Shown: positions 43,691 through 53,707 of the stretch, piece after piece | Layout of the letters: the number at the start of each line of letters is the position of its first letter | Numbering within the stretch: the first letter of the stretch is position 1 | From: Lolium rigidum | Lineage: Eukaryota; Streptophyta; Magnoliopsida; Poales; Poaceae | Direction of reading: 5' to 3' | NCBI RefSeq assembly: GCF_022539505.1 | Contig: NC_061510.1 | Coordinates: forward strand, 33,629,047-33,693,046 | Length of the DNA: 64,000 nucleotides | Made by a program: the position numbers and the translations under genes | Notes under the pieces: generated by a model | The model's database searches: none | The model's input: the letters and a program-made list of their open reading frames with translations, nothing else | Told to the model about the DNA's origin: nothing

Positions 43691-46600
43691 ACTCAGAAGA
43701 GACTTCGAGGAGTCCATCGAAGAAGATAGGTATCACCGCCAAGGTGGTGCCCGATGGATCACCATTCCGAAGCGCGAGTGCACGAAACCTGGAAGAGGCC
43801 GAGGCACGCACTCGTACACGTTGAGAAGAGCACGGCCCGATCTGGCCGTGAAAATTCCGCAAGCAGTGGAAACGAAGGCGCGCCCGCCAAAGAAAGTATG
43901 GCGCCCAAAACAGGCGAAAGCCGATGCACAGGCATCGGCTGATGCCGATGCGGAGACGTCGGCTGGTACAAACTCAGTGTTCAGGATCTCGTCAGAGATT
44001 CATGACCCACGACGTGGTGAGCATGCTTCCGTCGGGCTACATCACCACAATAAGAGGCCGAGAAGTTGTGAACCCTCATTAAGCATCACAATGGAAAAGG
44101 AGGCCGATTTCAGCGATCGGCCAGCGCTGTCCTCAACATACGCTTTGCCGGTATGCAACATTGATCTGGCCAACGATGGAAAGCTGAGTTATGGGTTTAC
44201 ATCAGCGGACGAACTAGAAGAGGTTGATATTGGTCCTGGGGACAAGCCCCGGCCAACATTTATCAGCAAGAAGCTAGACCCACATCTGAGGGGCCTGATG
44301 ATAGCCCTGTTAAAAGAGTACCCAGATTGTTTTGCCTGGGATTATACAGAGATGCCTGGGTTAGACAGGAGCATCATTGAGCACCGGCTTCCTCTGAAGA
44401 AAGGATTTCGGCCGTACCAGCAGCGAGCACGACAGATGAAGGCCGAAGTTTTGGAGGAAGTCAAGAAAGAAATCAAGAAGATGCTGGACGCCGGATTCAT
44501 CAGGCCATGCAGGTATGCTGAATGGATTTCCAATGTGGTGCCTGTGCAGAAAAAGGACGGCCGATGGCGCGTAGCCATAGATTTCCGGAACCTTAACAGC
44601 GCCACTCCGAAGGACGAGTATCCGATGCCGGTAGCGAAAACCCCGATCAATGCAGCGGCCGGCCATAAAATATTGAGTTTCATGGATGGCAATGCCGGCT
44701 ACAACCAAATTTTCATGGCTCCGGAGGATATACACAAGACCGCGTTCGTAGTGCCGAGGCTCGAGTGGGCTTGTTTGAATATGTGGTCATGACGTTTGGA
44801 TTGAAGAACGCCGGCGCGACATATCAAAGGGCCATGAACTACATCTTCCATGACTTAATCGGCCAATTGGTGGAGATTTACATCGACGACGTGGTGGTAA
44901 AGTCTGTTGCGACGGATGGACACTTAGAGGATTTGCGACGAGTCCTGGACCGAACTCGGAAGTTCGGACTGAGAATGAATCCGAAGAAGTGCGCCTTCGG
45001 TGTAACGGCCGGTCAGTTCCTAGGATTCTTGGTCCACGAACGTGGGATTGAGATCGGCCTAAAAAGTCAGGAGGCGGTTCGAACGATGAAGCCGCCCACC
45101 ACAAAGAAGGAGCTCCAGTGTCTCATCGGCAAAATTAATTTCGTCAGAAGGTTCATCTCCAACCTGTCTGGGCGAATTGAGCCGTTCATGGGCTTGGTCA
45201 AAATCAAGCCCGATGAAGAGTTCCGCTGGGGGGCAGAACAACAGCAGGCTTTCGACGATATCAAGGAATATTTGACCAAGCCACCAGTGTTAGTTCCGCC
45301 GCGGCAGGACAGGCCCTTCTACATTTACTTGTCAGTGGCCGACACCTCCATCGCGTCAGTGGTGGTGCATGTTTATGAGGGCCTGGAAAAAGTGGTTTTT
45401 TACCTCAGTAGAAGGATGTTGGATGCAGAAACAAGGTATCCTGAAATTGAGAAGTTGTGCCTCTGCCTGTTCTTCACCTGCACCAAGATCCGACACATCC
45501 TGGTGTCAGCCGATATCATCGTTATATGCAAATCGGACGTCATCAAACACATGTGGTCGGCTCCTGTATTGAAAGGCCGACTCGGCAAATGGATGTTTGC
45601 ACTATCGGAGTTTGAAATCCGGTATCAACCGGCAAAGGCAGTCAAAGGTCAAGCGCTAGCAGATTTGATTGCCGAACGGATAAATACGGACGTAGCGGCA
45701 CTATCGGTGCGTGCGTGGGCTATGTTCTTCGACGGGTCGGTTTGTGAGGATGGTTGCGGTATTGGCGTGCTACTCGTGTCGCCTCGGGGGGCAACATACT
45801 CCTTCTCTATCAAGTTAACCGACCCCTGCACCAACAATGTGGCCGAGTATGAAGCAATCTGCAAGGGAATGAAGTTGCTCCTGGAAGCTGGAGCTGAAGC
45901 AGTCGAGATCTTTGGAGATTCCAAATTGGTGATCTCTCAGCTCACAGAAGAATACAAGTGCGAAAGCGAGTCACTCTTCCCATTTTGGATACAATGCCGA
46001 GAGCTAATGGCACAGTTCAGGTATATAAGATTAAATTGGATCCCAAGGTTGCAAAATACTGAAGCCAACGACCTCGCACAAACAGCGTCAGGGTACAAGG
46101 ACACGGCGGGAGAAGCCGATTTTCAGGTGCAATACCTGGAACCGGACGATTGGAGAGCCGATATCTTCAATTATTTGAAAGATCCGGCTCGGGGGGCACC
46201 TAAGCGTACAAGATACGGAGCCATGAAGTACGTACTGATTGGCGATGACATGTTTTATAGAACGCTGGAAGGATTACTCCTCAAGTGTTTAGGGTCAGCC
46301 GAGTCCAATCGGCTCTTGCACGAGGTGCACGAGGGTGCTTGTGGAACCCACCAGTCGGCCCATAAGATGAAATGGCTGATTAGGCGCTCCGGATTTTATT
46401 GGCCCACCATGCTTGAAGATTGCTTTCAGTATTATAAGGGTTGCCAAGCATGTCAGAAGTTTGGGAGCATTCAGATGGTGCCTGCATCAGCAATGAATCC
46501 AATCATCAAGCCTTGGCCATTCCGAGGGTGGGGTATGGATATGATCGGAGAAATTCATCCTTCATCGAGCAAGGGCCATAGATGGGTTCTGGCCATCACA

Positions 46601-47413
46601 GATTATTTCACGAAATGGGTGGAAGCGGTCCCTATGAAGAAAGTGGCGTCAGAAGACGTTATCAAGTTCGTATTGGAACATGTCATTCATAGGTTCGGGA
46701 TTCCCCAAACTATTACGACCGATGGAGGTTCGGTCTTTGTTTCGAAAGAGATGAAAAAGTTCTCGCGACGACATGGGAATCAAGTTGATCCGGTCGTCTC
46801 CATACTATGCTCAAGCAAATGGACAGGCCGAAGCATCCAACAAGAGCTTGATCAAGCTGATCAAGAGGAAAATTGACGAGCACCCCAAACGATGGCATGA
46901 GGTGTTGTCAGAGGCGTTGTGGGCCTACCGTATGTCGTGTCATGGGGCAATCAAAACCACCCCATACCAGCCTGGTCTACGGACGGGAAGCCGTGTTACC
47001 CCGGGAAGTCAAGGCGAGGATCAAGGCGGGTCACGTTTCAGAATGATCTAACTGTTGAAGAATATGCAGCCCTGATAAGCGACAGCATTGAGGATGCGAC
47101 GGAGCTTAGGCTATGGTCACTCGAGAAGATCAAGGAGAACAAAGCCAAGGTAGCTCGGGCATATAATAAGAAGGTGAAGCCAAAAGAATTCCAAGTTGGT
47201 GATTTGGTATGGGAAGCTGTGTTACCATTGGGGACAAGGGATAAAGAGTATGGGAAGTGGTCTCCAAATTGGCATGGCCCGTATAAAGTTGTCCAAGTTC
47301 TGAAGGGGAATGCGTACATGCTCGAGATGTTGGATGGCGTAAAATTCCCGGTAGCCGTCAACGGCCAGCATCTAAAGAAATATTTCCCAAGTATGTGGGA
47401 TGATGGACAGTAA
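43635..47413 (+). pseudogene. Element C pol: RT, RNase H, archaeal-type RNase H, integrase
   Basis: In order: RT palm with FRPYQQRARQMK and WRVAIDFRNLN (about 44405-44600), a frame slip at 44755-44790, YIDDVVV (44879), connection and Ty3-type RNase H to about 45640. Then comes a second RNase H, MFFDGSVCEDGCGIGVLL ... AEYEAICKGMKLL ... GDSKLVISQL (45720-45945). Integrase follows, with an HHCC finger (HEGACGTHQSAH, GCQACQ; 46325-46460), WGMDMIGEIHP (46530) and TTDGGSVFVS (46718). A slip near 46780 moves the GQAEASNK part to another frame, and a further one lies near 46980. The end reads HGPYKVVQVLKGNAYMLEML to the stop at 47413. Inactive, but the domain order is complete. Confidence 0.9.
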
Positions 47414-47500
47414 AGTATGGAGGCCGATACAAAAATCGGCCAGTAAAAAAAACGAAAAAATGGGGGCCGATTATATGAAATCGGCCGGTAAAGACAAATA
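47414..47500 (+). repeat. Tandem GGCCGAT units after pol
   Basis: Two adjacent copies of a roughly 45-bp unit, each with GGCCGATxxxxxxxATCGGCC in inverted form, then GTAAA. GCCGAT/ATCGGC recurs through the 3' region and in the LTR. Confidence 0.7.
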
Positions 47501-47756
47501 TAAATAATAATACAAAGGCAAAATTCAGGCACATCTCGCCTGGAATTGTGTATGGAATGCAGGCCGACGCTGTGCCATCGGCTTTTTTGAGCAGTGACTT
47601 CATTGGACAAATCGGCCAAGTTAACAAGAAAGCAAATGTTATGTAGAGAAATTTTCTTCATTAATAAGAAAGGATCTTTACAGGGAAGAGCCGATTGCTC
47701 AAGAAAGGAAGAGCAAAAGAAGAGCCGACTGCTCGGGAATTGCTAATCCTACAGAG

Positions 47757-48176
47757 CTAGTCGTCGCTGGCCTCATCGTTAGCGCCGGAGCCACCATCAG
47801 CACTGCTTCCGGAGGCTTCTTCGTCGCTGCTGCCCAGGTCCTCAGCTGAAGCCTCTTCTTCCTCGTCGTCATCATCATCTTCAGTGTCCGCCCAGCTGCG
47901 GAAGCGCTTCGTCGGCGGATATCCAGCGGAAGAGGAGGAATCATCTTCCTCCTCTTCTTCCCCTTCCTCGTCATCATCATCGTCCTCGCTGTCCGCCCAC
48001 ATGCGGGAGCGCTTCGTCGACGGGTGCCTGGCAGAGGACGTGGCCTCTTCTTTCTTCGCTGGTTCTTCCTTCTTGTTGGAGGAGGTCGCCCCGGGTTGAG
48101 GGTCGCCCTCATTCTTCGGCGGAGTTCGGACGGGGGGGATCTGAGGAGGTAGAGGAAGGCGAAGACATTGCGGCAA
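47757..48176 (-). CDS. Antisense acidic ORF of element C
   Basis: 139 codons on the strand opposite to gag-pol, between pol and the 3' LTR, uninterrupted although pol is broken. It opens MPQCLRLPLPPQIPPVRTPP. It then has two copies of one module: PSTKRSRMWADSEDDDDDEE and PPTKRFRSWADTEDDDDDEE, each a basic TKR-R patch before an Asp/Glu run, and a Ser/Glu/Asp tail. A basic-then-acidic pattern is compatible with a nuclear or chromatin-related peptide, but no family is known to me. A TATA-like stretch lies upstream on the same strand (48302-48309). Maize Grande of the same lineage also has an antisense gene in this place, so the layout has precedent; homology to it is not shown. Confidence 0.6.
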   Translation of the reverse strand: MPQCLRLPLPPQIPPVRTPPKNEGDPQPGATSSNKKEEPAKKEEATSSARHPSTKRSRMWADSEDDDDDEEGEEEEEDDSSSSAGYPPTKRFRSWADTEDDDDDEEEEASAEDLGSSDEEASGSSADGGSGANDEASDD

Positions 48177-48301
48177 TGGAAGAGGGTTTTTGGTGTTGAT
48201 GGGCAGAACAGAGCAAGGGGATGAAGTGGCGACCCGTTTGGCACAGATGAATAAAGGGGATGAAGGAGGAAGCTACAGGAAGTGGCCAAATAAAAAGGGG
48301 G

Positions 48302-48309
48302 AATATATG
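48302..48309 (-). promoter_or_regulatory. TATA-like element for the antisense ORF
   Basis: The minus strand reads CCATATATTCCC about 130 bp before the ATG at 48176. Weak evidence alone, but it fits independent transcription. Confidence 0.35.
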
Positions 48310-48486
48310 GTTTAATGCCTAAGCAGTTCCCGAGGGCGTGGTGCCAGAACCGTCAAATCGTGCAGAGAAGGCGAGAAGGCAAGACGTCATCATGAAGAAA
48401 ACTGCGACGGTTCTGCTCTGCATGACATGACCCTTCAAAGGAGACAGATGGTTTTGCAATTATCATTATCAAAACCAGGGGGCATG

Positions 48487-49660
48487 TGTTACCACCCGAT
48501 TTTGGCCAAATCAGGAGGTGGGCCGTAAGTGAAGATGGGCTTGAAGGACGTACACATGAAGCATCTTTGAAGCGGCCTTGCGCTGAGAGTTTGGGCTTAA
48601 TTGCCCATGTATCTGTAACATATTAGATCGCGTTGTAATTTAGATTAAAGAGATAGAGTCTGGCCCGTGCACGGTTAGGTGCACGCCCCAATTAGAAAGT
48701 CCCTTGGACTATAAATATGTATCTAGGGTTATCGGAAAAGGAGGACAATCATCGTTCAACCAACACAAACCAATCTCGGCGCATCGCCACCCCTTTCATA
48801 CGAGGGTTTCTCCCGGGTAAGCACCATGCTGCCTAGATCGCATCTTGCGATCTAGGCAACGTAAGTTTATTCGTTATCCTTGTACTTGCTCGTGCTGAAG
48901 CCTTGTTGATGGCGAGCAGGTACTATTTATCCTTAGGTGTTTAGGGGCTTGCATTGGTGCTTTCACGTGCATATCTGCGTGGCAATGCCGTCCCTAGACA
49001 CCTTGCTGCCCTTACGTCGATCTAGACGTAAGGGCAGCATCTTGCTTGATCATGCTTAGTAGATCCGATCCGTTATAGTTGCTCCTTGCATCCGCAAGGA
49101 TTAGTTTAATATCTGCATAGTTAGGCCTTATGCCGGGGTCGGACGATCCGGTGGTGCGTTAGGCGTTGTTTACCGTCCCTGCGAGGGATGTTCCGAGGAT
49201 CAACACATGTTGGTTTTTAGGCCTCTCGTAGGGGTAGTTTGCATCGTCTCTCGTAGCTGCTAGGCCCGATCGCACGTAGGACGTTCCGATTATGCGGTGA
49301 AAACCCTAAACTGTCGTGGATCGTTTTAGCTTTGTCCTGATCAAGCGGGATCCCCATGCCATTGCTAATCCATCAAGGACCATGGGGCGATCGGCTCTTT
49401 GAGCCGATCCACGAGGAAACCCGAGAGCCGATAAGGCTCGTATTTAATGTGCACGTGTCTACCATGCAGGAACAATCGAAGCACTAACACCTTCCCGACC
49501 GGGTATAGGTCGGGTGGCACGCCCTAGCAACCGCCAGGACGCGCGCCAGAAGATTTGCGGGACGACGCGAGGTGCCAGGGATCCACTAAGCGGCCCTGGG
49601 AGCTTCCCGGCTCTTCGTGTTGCTTAACCAAAGCCCGTCGGGGGGTTTTGGAGGGTAACA
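48487..49660 (+). repeat. Element C 3' LTR
   Basis: 1,174 bp, matching 41746-42918 with about 30 differences by eye. TATA box at 48710-48717. The second hairpin (49004-49039) is here a perfect 15-bp stem. Confidence 0.95.
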
Positions 49661-50169
49661 CACCGACAACCCGAGGACGCAGCACTGTCGCCCTCGTCAT
49701 CCGCGTGGGGCGCGCCTCGTCTCCGTCACACGGGCGGAAGCGGAAGACAAAGAGGGAGGCGGCGACTCCGCTGAGGAGGCCGCGCGGGCCGAGGACACCA
49801 CGATCCGCGAGGCGATTGCGAGGTCGCTGAACGACCTCGTCCCCGCTGACAACGCCCTCCCCATGGGCGTGGCTCTCGCCTGGTCCAGGCAGGACTGGGA
49901 GAGGGAGGAGGCGGAGCAGCAGCGCCGGCTTCTAGACCAAGCGGCCACGCGGCACCGCGCCGCTCATCAAGCTAGAGGACATCAATGACGATGAGTGGTA
50001 TCAGCCGACGCCATCGCCGCCACGCCTCGGTGACCCCGGCCAGGGTTCTAGCCGGTAGGGAGCCCCGGCCAGAGCAGCAGCCAGCAGGCGCCGCCCGAGG
50101 ACGACGGCAACTCAAACGACGGCAATGACGACAGCGGCGACTACACGGCGTTCTACCGCCATTTCGGCA

Positions 50170-50440
50170 TGTAGAACGCCATGTTTTATGTTAAGTTAAT
50201 ATTTCCTCTAGCCGAATTCAAATATATTATGAATTCGGCCTATATATGTATGAAGTCACCTATATATGTTAAATATCTCTAAATTTAGTCTAAGTTTGAA
50301 CGATTTTCGTCATGTTCCGTTTGAATTCCTCGTTTCGCTTGCATTTCCCTGGGCTCACCGCCGGATAACTAGACCACCTCAGCCTGAAATTTACATCCAT
50401 CTGGAACTATTTAGCGCCGGATTTCGGCCTGTAGAGTCAA
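50170..50440. other. 3' non-coding part of element H
   Basis: AT-rich, with GCCGAATTCAAATATATTAT and its complement-like ATGAATTCGGC at 50210-50240. No ORF. Confidence 0.45.
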
Positions 50441-50457
50441 CGACTAGAGGTGCTCTT

Positions 50458-50472
50458 TTTTTTTTTTGAGAG
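50458..50472 (-). mobile_element. 15-bp LINE footprint with 17-bp target duplication
   Basis: CGACTAGAGGTGCTCTT is repeated exactly at 50441-50457 and 50473-50489 around a T10 run plus GAGAG. The insert equals the extreme 3' end (complement CTCTC-A10) of the LINE-type tail seen at 31799. It is best read as an extremely 5'-truncated LINE insertion that copied little beyond poly(A). Confidence 0.7.
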
Positions 50473-50963
50473 CGACTAGAGGTGCTCTTATGGACATGCT
50501 TTGCCAAGAATTTCTGGTGCTCTTAGAGCATCTCCAGTCGCGTCCCCCAAACCGTCCCCCAAAGCGATTTGGGGCGCGCCGGACAAAAAAAGCGTTCCAG
50601 CCGCGTCCCCCAAAGCCCATTTTTGTCCGGCGCGGCCCGATACGGTGTCCGACGCCCCGAGCCCGTCCCCATCCCACAGGGGACGCTCCGGGGACGCCGG
50701 ACAGCAACGACGGCGAGGAGGCGCGGGGCCGACGCGTCGGCGGCACAGTTAATTTTAACCTAACCGTCGCCTACCTCGCGACGGAAGTTATTCGCGCGCA
50801 GCGGCATCTTTGCCTTAATGGCGACGGAGGGGCAGGCGAGACGTCTCGTCGGTGCTGCGCAGCCTCCACGCGTCGCCGGCGTTCGCACGCCACCGCCCGT
50901 TCCCGCGCGAACTTCCCGCCTCTTCTCGTACGTTCCCGCGCTTTCTTCCGCGACGCCGGCGTC

Positions 50964-50970
50964 TATAAAA
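50964..50970 (+). promoter_or_regulatory. TATA box in element I
   Basis: TATAAAA within GTCTATAAAAGGTCTCC, about 95 bp upstream of the ORF start. A near-perfect plant TATA box. Confidence 0.65.
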
Positions 50971-51064
50971 GGTCTCCCGGCTCATCAATGGTAGCCACCA
51001 CACCCCGCCGGCAACAAACACATCCCTCGTCGCTCCACAGCCGTCTCCTCCATCACCGGTGGCA

Positions 51065-51922
51065 ATGGCGAACCGCCCGGCGATGGCCACTCCTCCACCG
51101 CCGTCTCCTCCATTGAGGAGCCGGCGGCGGCGTGCGGCACTCGAGGAGGCACTCGAGGAGGAGGCCCGCCAGCGGCGTGAGGCGCGGCGAGGCGGCGGAT
51201 CTAGCCGGCGTTCTCCGCCCCTGCGCTCCGCGGCTGAGGAGGCCGCGGCGGCGGCAGCGTGGCAGGAGCGACGGGGCGACACCGTTGCGGCGTTCGACGC
51301 CTCGACGGAGCAAGAGGCGCGACGGCGCCGGTACCGGGAGGAGATGGAGCAGCGATGGGCTGAAGAGCGCCAGCGCCAGCGCGATGAGCGGCAGGCGTTG
51401 TACCGTGAACGGCGTGACTCGATCGAGCGCCGGCGGCGTGAGTCGATCGAGCACCAGCAGCAGGTGACGGCGGAGGAGCGTCGGCAGCGGGAGGCGGCGC
51501 TGACGGCGCTATGGGGGAGGCGGGCGGAGCAGTTGGCGGCGGAGGCCGACGCGTTAGCGGCGGCGATGATGGAGGCGCCAACAGATGTGGAGGAGGAGGC
51601 GCCAATGGAGGAGGAGGAGGCCGAGGCGGAGGAGACCGAGGTGGAGGACGACGACGACGAGTTTGACTGGTCCGACGACGACGGGCCGCACCTGGACGAG
51701 ACGGCCGATCAGCAACGCGCCCTCGTCGAGTCCTTCGAGTCGGAGAAGAAGCTTCAGGACGACGCCCGTGCCCTCGAAGAGGCGCATATTCGTCGCGCCA
51801 TCGAGCTCTCCCTCCAGGCGGCGCAGCGAGGGACGGAGGGAGGACGCGCGGCGGGAGCGGCACCGTCTGGCCACCGCCGAACGCAAGGAGAGGAGGCGCG
51901 CAGAGGAGGAGCTGCGGCGTAG
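51065..51922 (+). CDS. Coiled-coil, acidic protein with UIM-like helix in element I
   Basis: 285 codons from MANRPAMATP; an upstream in-frame Met at 51059 is also possible. Residues about 15-150 are Arg/Glu-rich and strongly helix-forming (REEMEQRWAEERQRQRDERQ), likely a coiled coil. Residues about 180-215 are almost wholly Asp/Glu. Then comes ALEEAHIRRAIELSLQAAQ, which matches the ubiquitin-interacting-motif pattern (E-x-x-x-x-A-x-x-x-S). Near 51840 a second frame continues with a charged tail ending PSNAPPGGQ at 51974, so the true C-terminus may have been lost to a one-base slip. It lies wholly inside a transposon with its own TATA box. No named family; similarity to ubiquitin binding is inference. 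Confidence 0.55.
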   Translation: MANRPAMATPPPPSPPLRSRRRRAALEEALEEEARQRREARRGGGSSRRSPPLRSAAEEAAAAAAWQERRGDTVAAFDASTEQEARRRRYREEMEQRWAEERQRQRDERQALYRERRDSIERRRRESIEHQQQVTAEERRQREAALTALWGRRAEQLAAEADALAAAMMEAPTDVEEEAPMEEEEAEAEETEVEDDDDEFDWSDDDGPHLDETADQQRALVESFESEKKLQDDARALEEAHIRRAIELSLQAAQRGTEGGRAAGAAPSGHRRTQGEEARRGGAAA

Positions 51923-52205
51923 GGGAGGCGACGACGGGGCGGGGCCGTCGAACGCGCCGCCGGGCGGTCAGTAGTCTAGGCTTAGATGAAATCTAGCCGT
52001 TTTCATTCAAACTTTGTAATATATAATCAAAATTGAATGAAAATCTTTATTTTCGTGCACAAATATTCATTTGGGGGCGGCGTTTGGGGGACGCGTCTGG
52101 GGAGCGACGTCCCCCAAACGCGGCACGAACAAAACACGTCCCCCAAACGCTCAATCCGGCGCGGTTTGGGGGACGGTTTGGGGGACGCGACTGGAGATGC
52201 TCTTA

Positions 52206-52610
52206 TGTGCCAACGATGGGATTTGACGAAACTGGTACAGGTTTGATATTAAATAAATGGACTTCCACCGCTGCCAAGTAGATGCATTTATTCTGTACCC
52301 TGCCTCCCAACTTGTACCGTATCACAATGTATTACCATTTTCCAGATATTCTGCAATACAGATCATTAAATGCTTGTGGATTAACCACAGCCACACACTC
52401 GAACGAGACCAAGGGAGCCCGGGCGCTATTCGTCCGCTCTCGCAGCTAGCTAGCTATAGGTGATACAGCAACATCACGGTGGAATCAACTTTTGGAGACA
52501 GTTGTACGCGGCCACTGCAAACGCACAGCTGAGCACGTGAGCCGCGATGGAGTGGCGGTCCATAACGTCTATCTCGTGCTGAGCGACCATGCAGTGACTT
52601 AATTAGGTCG
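52206..52610. other. Intergenic between elements I and E
   Basis: About 400 bp, no gene. A variant of TGATACAGCAACRTCACG (52458) is shared with 28485. Confidence 0.4.
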
Positions 52611-52650
52611 TTAGAGCACCTCCAGCCGTTTTCCCGAACGAGGCCTCACC

Positions 52651-53180
52651 TAGGGGTGGCAATGGGTACCCATCACCCGTGTACCCGCCGGATAAAAATC
52701 TAATAAGAGTACGGGTATGGGATAAAATATTACCCATGGTTTCATAAATGGGAAAATACCATACCCATCGGGTAGAACGGGTACGGGTATGGGATGGTAG
52801 AACCCTACCCATTTACCCATCTAAATTTAACTAGTGGGCCATCGTAAATATTCTAACTACATAATTTTTCTCCTAATCACGCCTTCATGATGCTAGGTTG
52901 AACCTCACGCTTTCCTGTCTCACATTCGCTGGTAGGTTAGTGAGAAGTAGACCCCTATTTAGGATCGCTTCACCTTTTACCATATTTTTGATCAATTTGA
53001 TGCGTGGTAAGCACGGGTATTTTTTACCCGCGTGTATCCATTTATCCTGTCGGGTGACGGGTATGGGAAAACTTGTACCCGTTAACGGGTATGGGTACGG
53101 GTGACGGGTAAGATTTAAGGCTACGGGTAAGGGTATGGGATGGCTCTACCTGTACCCATACCCTGCGGGTGCCATCCCTA
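52651..53180. mobile_element. hAT-type non-autonomous element
   Basis: Ends TAGGGGTGGCA and (complement) TAGGGATGGCA, with 8-bp duplications GCCTCACC (52643-52650) and GCCTCGCC (53181-53188) differing at one base. Subterminal GGGTAYGGGTATGGG/CCCATACCC arrays at both ends. 530 bp, no transposase. Confidence 0.9.
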
Positions 53181-53439
53181 GCCTCGCCCCGGCAGCCCTT
53201 ATTTTCATTCAGGCGGTGAAAAATAGCCTAGTCGCGTCTTCGGATCCTCATTTTCGTTCGGATTTGGGCTTTCATCCATTCGGCGAGCCCATGTCATGTC
53301 CGCCCCCCGGACGCGCTCGGGGAGTCCGGAGGAAACAAAAACGCGGAAAACGTCGAGGAAAGTTCCCGCGCGCCTGGTGGCCTCGACTTGTCGGCAAGAA
53401 AGACCGATCGTTGTCCTCGTCGAATCGTCTTCCGCGCGC

Positions 53440-53447
53440 TATAAAAG
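53440..53447 (+). promoter_or_regulatory. TATA box in element E
   Basis: TATAAAAG within GCGCTATAAAAGCCTG, about 260 bp upstream of the first coding remnant. Confidence 0.5.
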
Positions 53448-53707
53448 CCTGTCGACGATCAGTCTTCGCCGCGACGTGTAGCTTCCACGCGGCGAGTTAA
53501 TGCTATCTACTCAAATTCACGCGCTACTCCCCTCTATTTATCGCGGAGCTACCGCGTCTGGCCGAATTCACCACCGCCATTCCCCTTCTGCCCACTCTTC
53601 TCTCCCCAAAAAGTCCTCCAATAGCGAACCGCTTCCCAGGTGACGGTGCAGCGAACAACGGCTTCGGCCGGCGGTCTCTGCGCCAGTGGGAGGGGAGGCT
53701 GCTGCAC

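Larger units (their letters stand above)
41746..49660 (+). mobile_element. Element C: Ty3/Gypsy retrotransposon, Tat lineage
   Basis: LTRs at 41746-42918 and 48487-49660 start TGTTACCACC and end GGGTAACA. The 5-bp duplication CACCG is exact (41741-41745, 49661-49665). A primer-site-like TGGCACGCCCGGTGGGA lies at 42925-42941 and a purine-rich ACCAGGGGGCATG just before the 3' LTR. The interior has gag, RT, RNase H, a second archaeal-type RNase H and integrase, an arrangement of the Tat (Ogre/Grande/Retand) lineage. All frames are broken. LTRs differ by roughly 2-3% by eye, mostly C/T. Confidence 0.95.
41450..49992 (+). pseudogene. Passenger gene of element H, interrupted by element C
   Basis: The left part encodes TLEAVLAQIEGGNYPVLGML and SSWMPR followed by stops. 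The right part (49735-49990) encodes RAEAEDKEGG and, in a long helix, TIREAIARSLNDLVPADNAL and PMGVALAWSRQDWEREEAEQ. The same blocks in the same order occur in element E, so this is one gene family. The frame is broken on both sides independently of the insertion. Function unknown; the C-terminal helix is charged and Trp-containing. Confidence 0.5.
41419..50487 (+). mobile_element. Element H: Harbinger-like gene carrier, split by element C
   Basis: Coding-like DNA at 41430-41745 continues at 49661-50170, on the two sides of element C. It matches 53990-54600 of element E. The right end (complement) reads GAGCACCTCTAGTCGTTGAC, resembling the start of E (GAGCACCTCCAGCCGTT), followed by TTA at 50488-50490. 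The left end is missing or removed by the LINE insertion. Confidence 0.6.
50526..52202 (+). mobile_element. Element I: Harbinger-like, long inverted repeats, one ORF
   Basis: Ends GAGCATCTCCAGTCGCGTCC...CCCAAACCGTCCCCCAAA are perfectly inverted for about 38 bp, with TTA at 50523-50525 and 52203-52205. 1,677 bp. It has a TATA box and one long plus-strand ORF but no transposase or Myb-like gene. Confidence 0.92.

Noticed and set aside
28485..52475. TGATACAGCAACRTCACG shared between 28485 and 52458 as a sign of a second segmental duplication
   Set aside because: The match covers under 25 bp and flanking sequence does not align; probably a small dispersed repeat or chance.
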